Of a DNA stretch of 64,000 nucleotides, positions 62,556-64,000 are shown piece after piece. The DNA comes from Parerythrobacter lutipelagi. GTDB lineage: Bacteria > Pseudomonadota > Alphaproteobacteria > Sphingomonadales > Sphingomonadaceae. A program made the position numbers and the translations under genes. The stretch spans positions 434,001 to 498,000 of the forward strand of contig NZ_SKCJ01000002.1 in the NCBI RefSeq assembly GCF_005434975.1, given 5' to 3'. The number at the start of each line of letters is the position of its first letter. Position 1 is the first letter of the stretch. The notes beneath the pieces were generated by a model that saw nothing but the letters and a program-made list of their open reading frames with translations, ran no database searches and was not told the origin of the DNA.

Positions 62556-63104
62556 ATGAACGTCCTCGCCTCCAAAGGGCAATTGCGCGCCAGTTTCATT
62601 CGATGGGCGCTATTCACCGTGCCCACCTGCGTGCTGCTCGGTTTTCTGTCGGGCATGTTTGGCAGCCCCGACACGCTGTGGTTTCAAAGCCTGGAGAAAC
62701 CGGCGATCTTCCCCGACCCGATGTGGTTCGGGATCGTCTGGTCGATTCTTTACGTGATGATGGGGCTGGCGCTGGCGCTGGTGTGTGCAGCCTGGGGCGC
62801 ACGCGGGCGGACGCTCGCGATCGTGCTGTTCGTGGTGCAGTTCATCATCAATCTGTCGTGGACGCCGGTGTTCTTCGGCAGTTACCAGATGACCGGCGGG
62901 CTCATCGTGCTTGGCGCACTCGCCGTGACGCTGCTGGCCACGATCGCCGCTTTCTGGCGCGTGCGGATGCTGGCCGGCTTGCTGCTGCTTCCCTATCTCG
63001 CGTGGGTGCTGTTCGCATCGGTGCTCAACTACCAGTTCCTGCAATTGAATCCCGGGGCCGACGGAGTCGATCCGACGCAGCCGGTGCAGCGGATTGAGTT
63101 TTGA
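62556..63104 (+). CDS. tspO: TspO/MBR family membrane protein, 182 aa
   Basis: Five membrane helices with family motifs WFQSLEKPAIFPDPMWFGIV near helix 2, QFIINLSWTPVFFGSYQM, and PYLAWVLFASVLNYQFLQLN at the end. TspO binds tetrapyrroles and in Rhodobacter modulates photosynthesis-gene expression. The ATG follows GGGAGAAGTC. Length is slightly longer than average owing to the C-terminal tail. Confidence 0.94.
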   Translation: MNVLASKGQLRASFIRWALFTVPTCVLLGFLSGMFGSPDTLWFQSLEKPAIFPDPMWFGIVWSILYVMMGLALALVCAAWGARGRTLAIVLFVVQFIINLSWTPVFFGSYQMTGGLIVLGALAVTLLATIAAFWRVRMLAGLLLLPYLAWVLFASVLNYQFLQLNPGADGVDPTQPVQRIEF

Positions 63105-63141
63105 TGTTGCGCAAGCGGCCTCGCATAGCCAAATAGCTGGG

Positions 63142-63393
63142 ATGCAAAGCCAGAACCCCCTTATCGCCGACTTCGTCAAACTCGCCAACAGCGCAGCAGG
63201 CACCGTTGCCGGGATGACCCGCGAAGCCCGCGAGAGTGCCCGAGACCGGATGAAAGAAGTGATGGGCGGAATGGATTTCGTCAGCCGCGAAGAATTCGAC
63301 GCGGTGAAGGAAATGGCTTCCAGAGCGCGCGAAGAAAACGAGAAGCTGGCCGAGCGGCTGGCGGCGCTGGAGGCGAAGCTCGCTTCGAAGTAA
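63142..63393 (+). CDS. Accessory factor UbiK family protein (BMFP/YqiC), 83 aa
   Basis: Pattern NPLIADFVKLANSAAGTVAG followed by a conserved DFVSREEFDAVKEMASRARE and a C-terminal coiled coil (LAERLAALEAKLASK). UbiK assists ubiquinone biosynthesis in proteobacteria and oligomerises through the coiled coil. The start MQSQNPL is preferred over one 16 codons earlier that overlaps the tspO end. It lies 12 nt before recO. Confidence 0.88.
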   Translation: MQSQNPLIADFVKLANSAAGTVAGMTREARESARDRMKEVMGGMDFVSREEFDAVKEMASRAREENEKLAERLAALEAKLASK

Positions 63394-63405
63394 GATCGGC
63401 GCGCG

Positions 63406-64000
63406 ATGAACCTGCGCGCCCCTGCCATCCTGGTTGCTGCCCGCTCGCATGGCGAGACGGCAGTCGTCGCGCGCATGCTGACCGAGGAATACGGACTCGT
63501 CGCGGCCTATGTTGCGGGCGGCCGTGGCCGTAACCTGCGCCCCGTGCTCATCCCGGGCAATCGTGTCGAGGCTGAATTGCGCGCCAAATCCGATAGCCAG
63601 CTGCCTTTCGCGCGGCTGGAGCTGGTGGAAAGCCGCGGGCCGTGGCTGGGTGAACCGCTGGCGGCGGCGGCGATTTCCTGGGCGACCGCGCTGACCGCAG
63701 CGACCTTGCCGGAACGCAATGCCTATCCCTCGCTCTATTCGGCGCTGGGCGGACTGCTCGATGCGGTATGCAACGCGGGATCGGCGCGCGAATGGCTGCG
63801 CGGCATGATTGCCTATGAGGCGCTGATGCTGCGCGAGCTTGGCTATGGCGGCGCAGTACCGGCGGCTGAAGCGGAGCTTGCGCCGCTGCTGGAAATCTTT
63901 GGCCGTCAGGGGGCGCTGATCGAACGGTACCTGCTTGCCGACCGCAAAGCCGATGTTATGGCCGCTCGAAACAGGCTGCGCGAGCGACTGGGGCGGATGG
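63406..64000 (+). CDS. recO: DNA repair protein RecO (N-terminal part; cut by window edge)
   Basis: Starts MNLRAPAILVAARSHGETAV, the OB-fold N-terminus of RecO (AxILxxRxxGE), followed by YVAGGRGRNLRPVLIPGNRV and helical segments ending in the window at a run of Arg/Leu. It helps RecF/RecR load RecA on SSB-coated DNA. The frame stays open to the right edge, so the C-terminus is not visible. Confidence 0.93.
   Translation, partial: MNLRAPAILVAARSHGETAVVARMLTEEYGLVAAYVAGGRGRNLRPVLIPGNRVEAELRAKSDSQLPFARLELVESRGPWLGEPLAAAAISWATALTAATLPERNAYPSLYSALGGLLDAVCNAGSAREWLRGMIAYEALMLRELGYGGAVPAAEAELAPLLEIFGRQGALIERYLLADRKADVMAARNRLRERLGRM

Overview
The window is 64 kb of a GC-rich alphaproteobacterial chromosome. 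Gene content and order point to Sphingomonadales, most likely the Erythrobacteraceae (Erythrobacter/Altererythrobacter group). The signs are rpmF-plsX-fabH-ihfA-merR in a row, tsaB-rimI-mucR-fur-plsC-miaB-phoH in a row, DUF1489, DUF1499, a TIGR02281-type aspartic protease and a class II DAHP synthase. Taxonomy is inferred from gene content and protein style, not from a marker gene. No insertion sequence, prophage, CRISPR array or rRNA was seen. One tRNA (Gln, TTG) is present. Almost all of the window is housekeeping DNA with short intergenic gaps and many 1-4 nt gene overlaps.

Layout. 1-3.0 kb: end of an aldehyde dehydrogenase, then a small accessory-looking patch (two coupled small genes, a divergent S24-type repressor with a palindromic promoter region, and an AT-richer gene with a HEPN-like RNxxxH motif). 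3.0-7.7 kb: an MBL hydrolase, a MAPEG protein, then rpmF-plsX-fabH-ihfA-merR (ribosome/lipid/nucleoid cluster). 7.7-15.1 kb, minus strand: DUF721(DciA-like)-dsbA-dsbA-smc-caspase, the last two translationally coupled. 15.1-19.4 kb: mutY, a small membrane protein, and a coupled trio serine hydrolase-nudC-FrnE-like DsbA. 19.4-26.6 kb: an AT-rich orphan membrane protein, DUF1489-mgtE, cyclophilin, a lipase-like lipoprotein, LysR, and ybeY-corC. 27-36.6 kb: an OmpA-family protein, then a long minus-strand block from nfu and tsaB down to phoH and a c-type cytochrome. 36.7-46.3 kb, plus strand: M16 protease, DAHP synthase, the ergothioneine pair egtB-egtD, a renalase-like flavoprotein, an aspartic protease and a DUF1499 protein. 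46.3-49.8 kb: tRNA-Gln, a GPH-family transporter without a canonical start, yghU, topoisomerase IB. 49.8-53.6 kb: an HTH domain fused in frame to glutamine-dependent NAD synthase, with a palindrome upstream, then two coupled secreted proteins, one ClpP-like. 53.6-58.8 kb: nitroreductase-pirin with a divergent LysR gene, GST-trhO, and a secreted unknown. 58.8-64 kb: ilvE, an 18-codon open frame with a full-length Shine-Dalgarno sequence, two tandem related lipoproteins, tlyA, tspO, ubiK and the start of recO.

The features most worth following up are: the smc gene coupled to a secreted caspase-Sel1-OmpA fusion; the HTH-NadE fusion preceded by GTATCC-N5-GGATAC; the HEPN-like orphan; the mini-gene upstream of ilvE; and two genes whose natural N-termini lack ATG, GTG or TTG. 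All functional calls come from reading motifs and family resemblance by eye. No database search was run.
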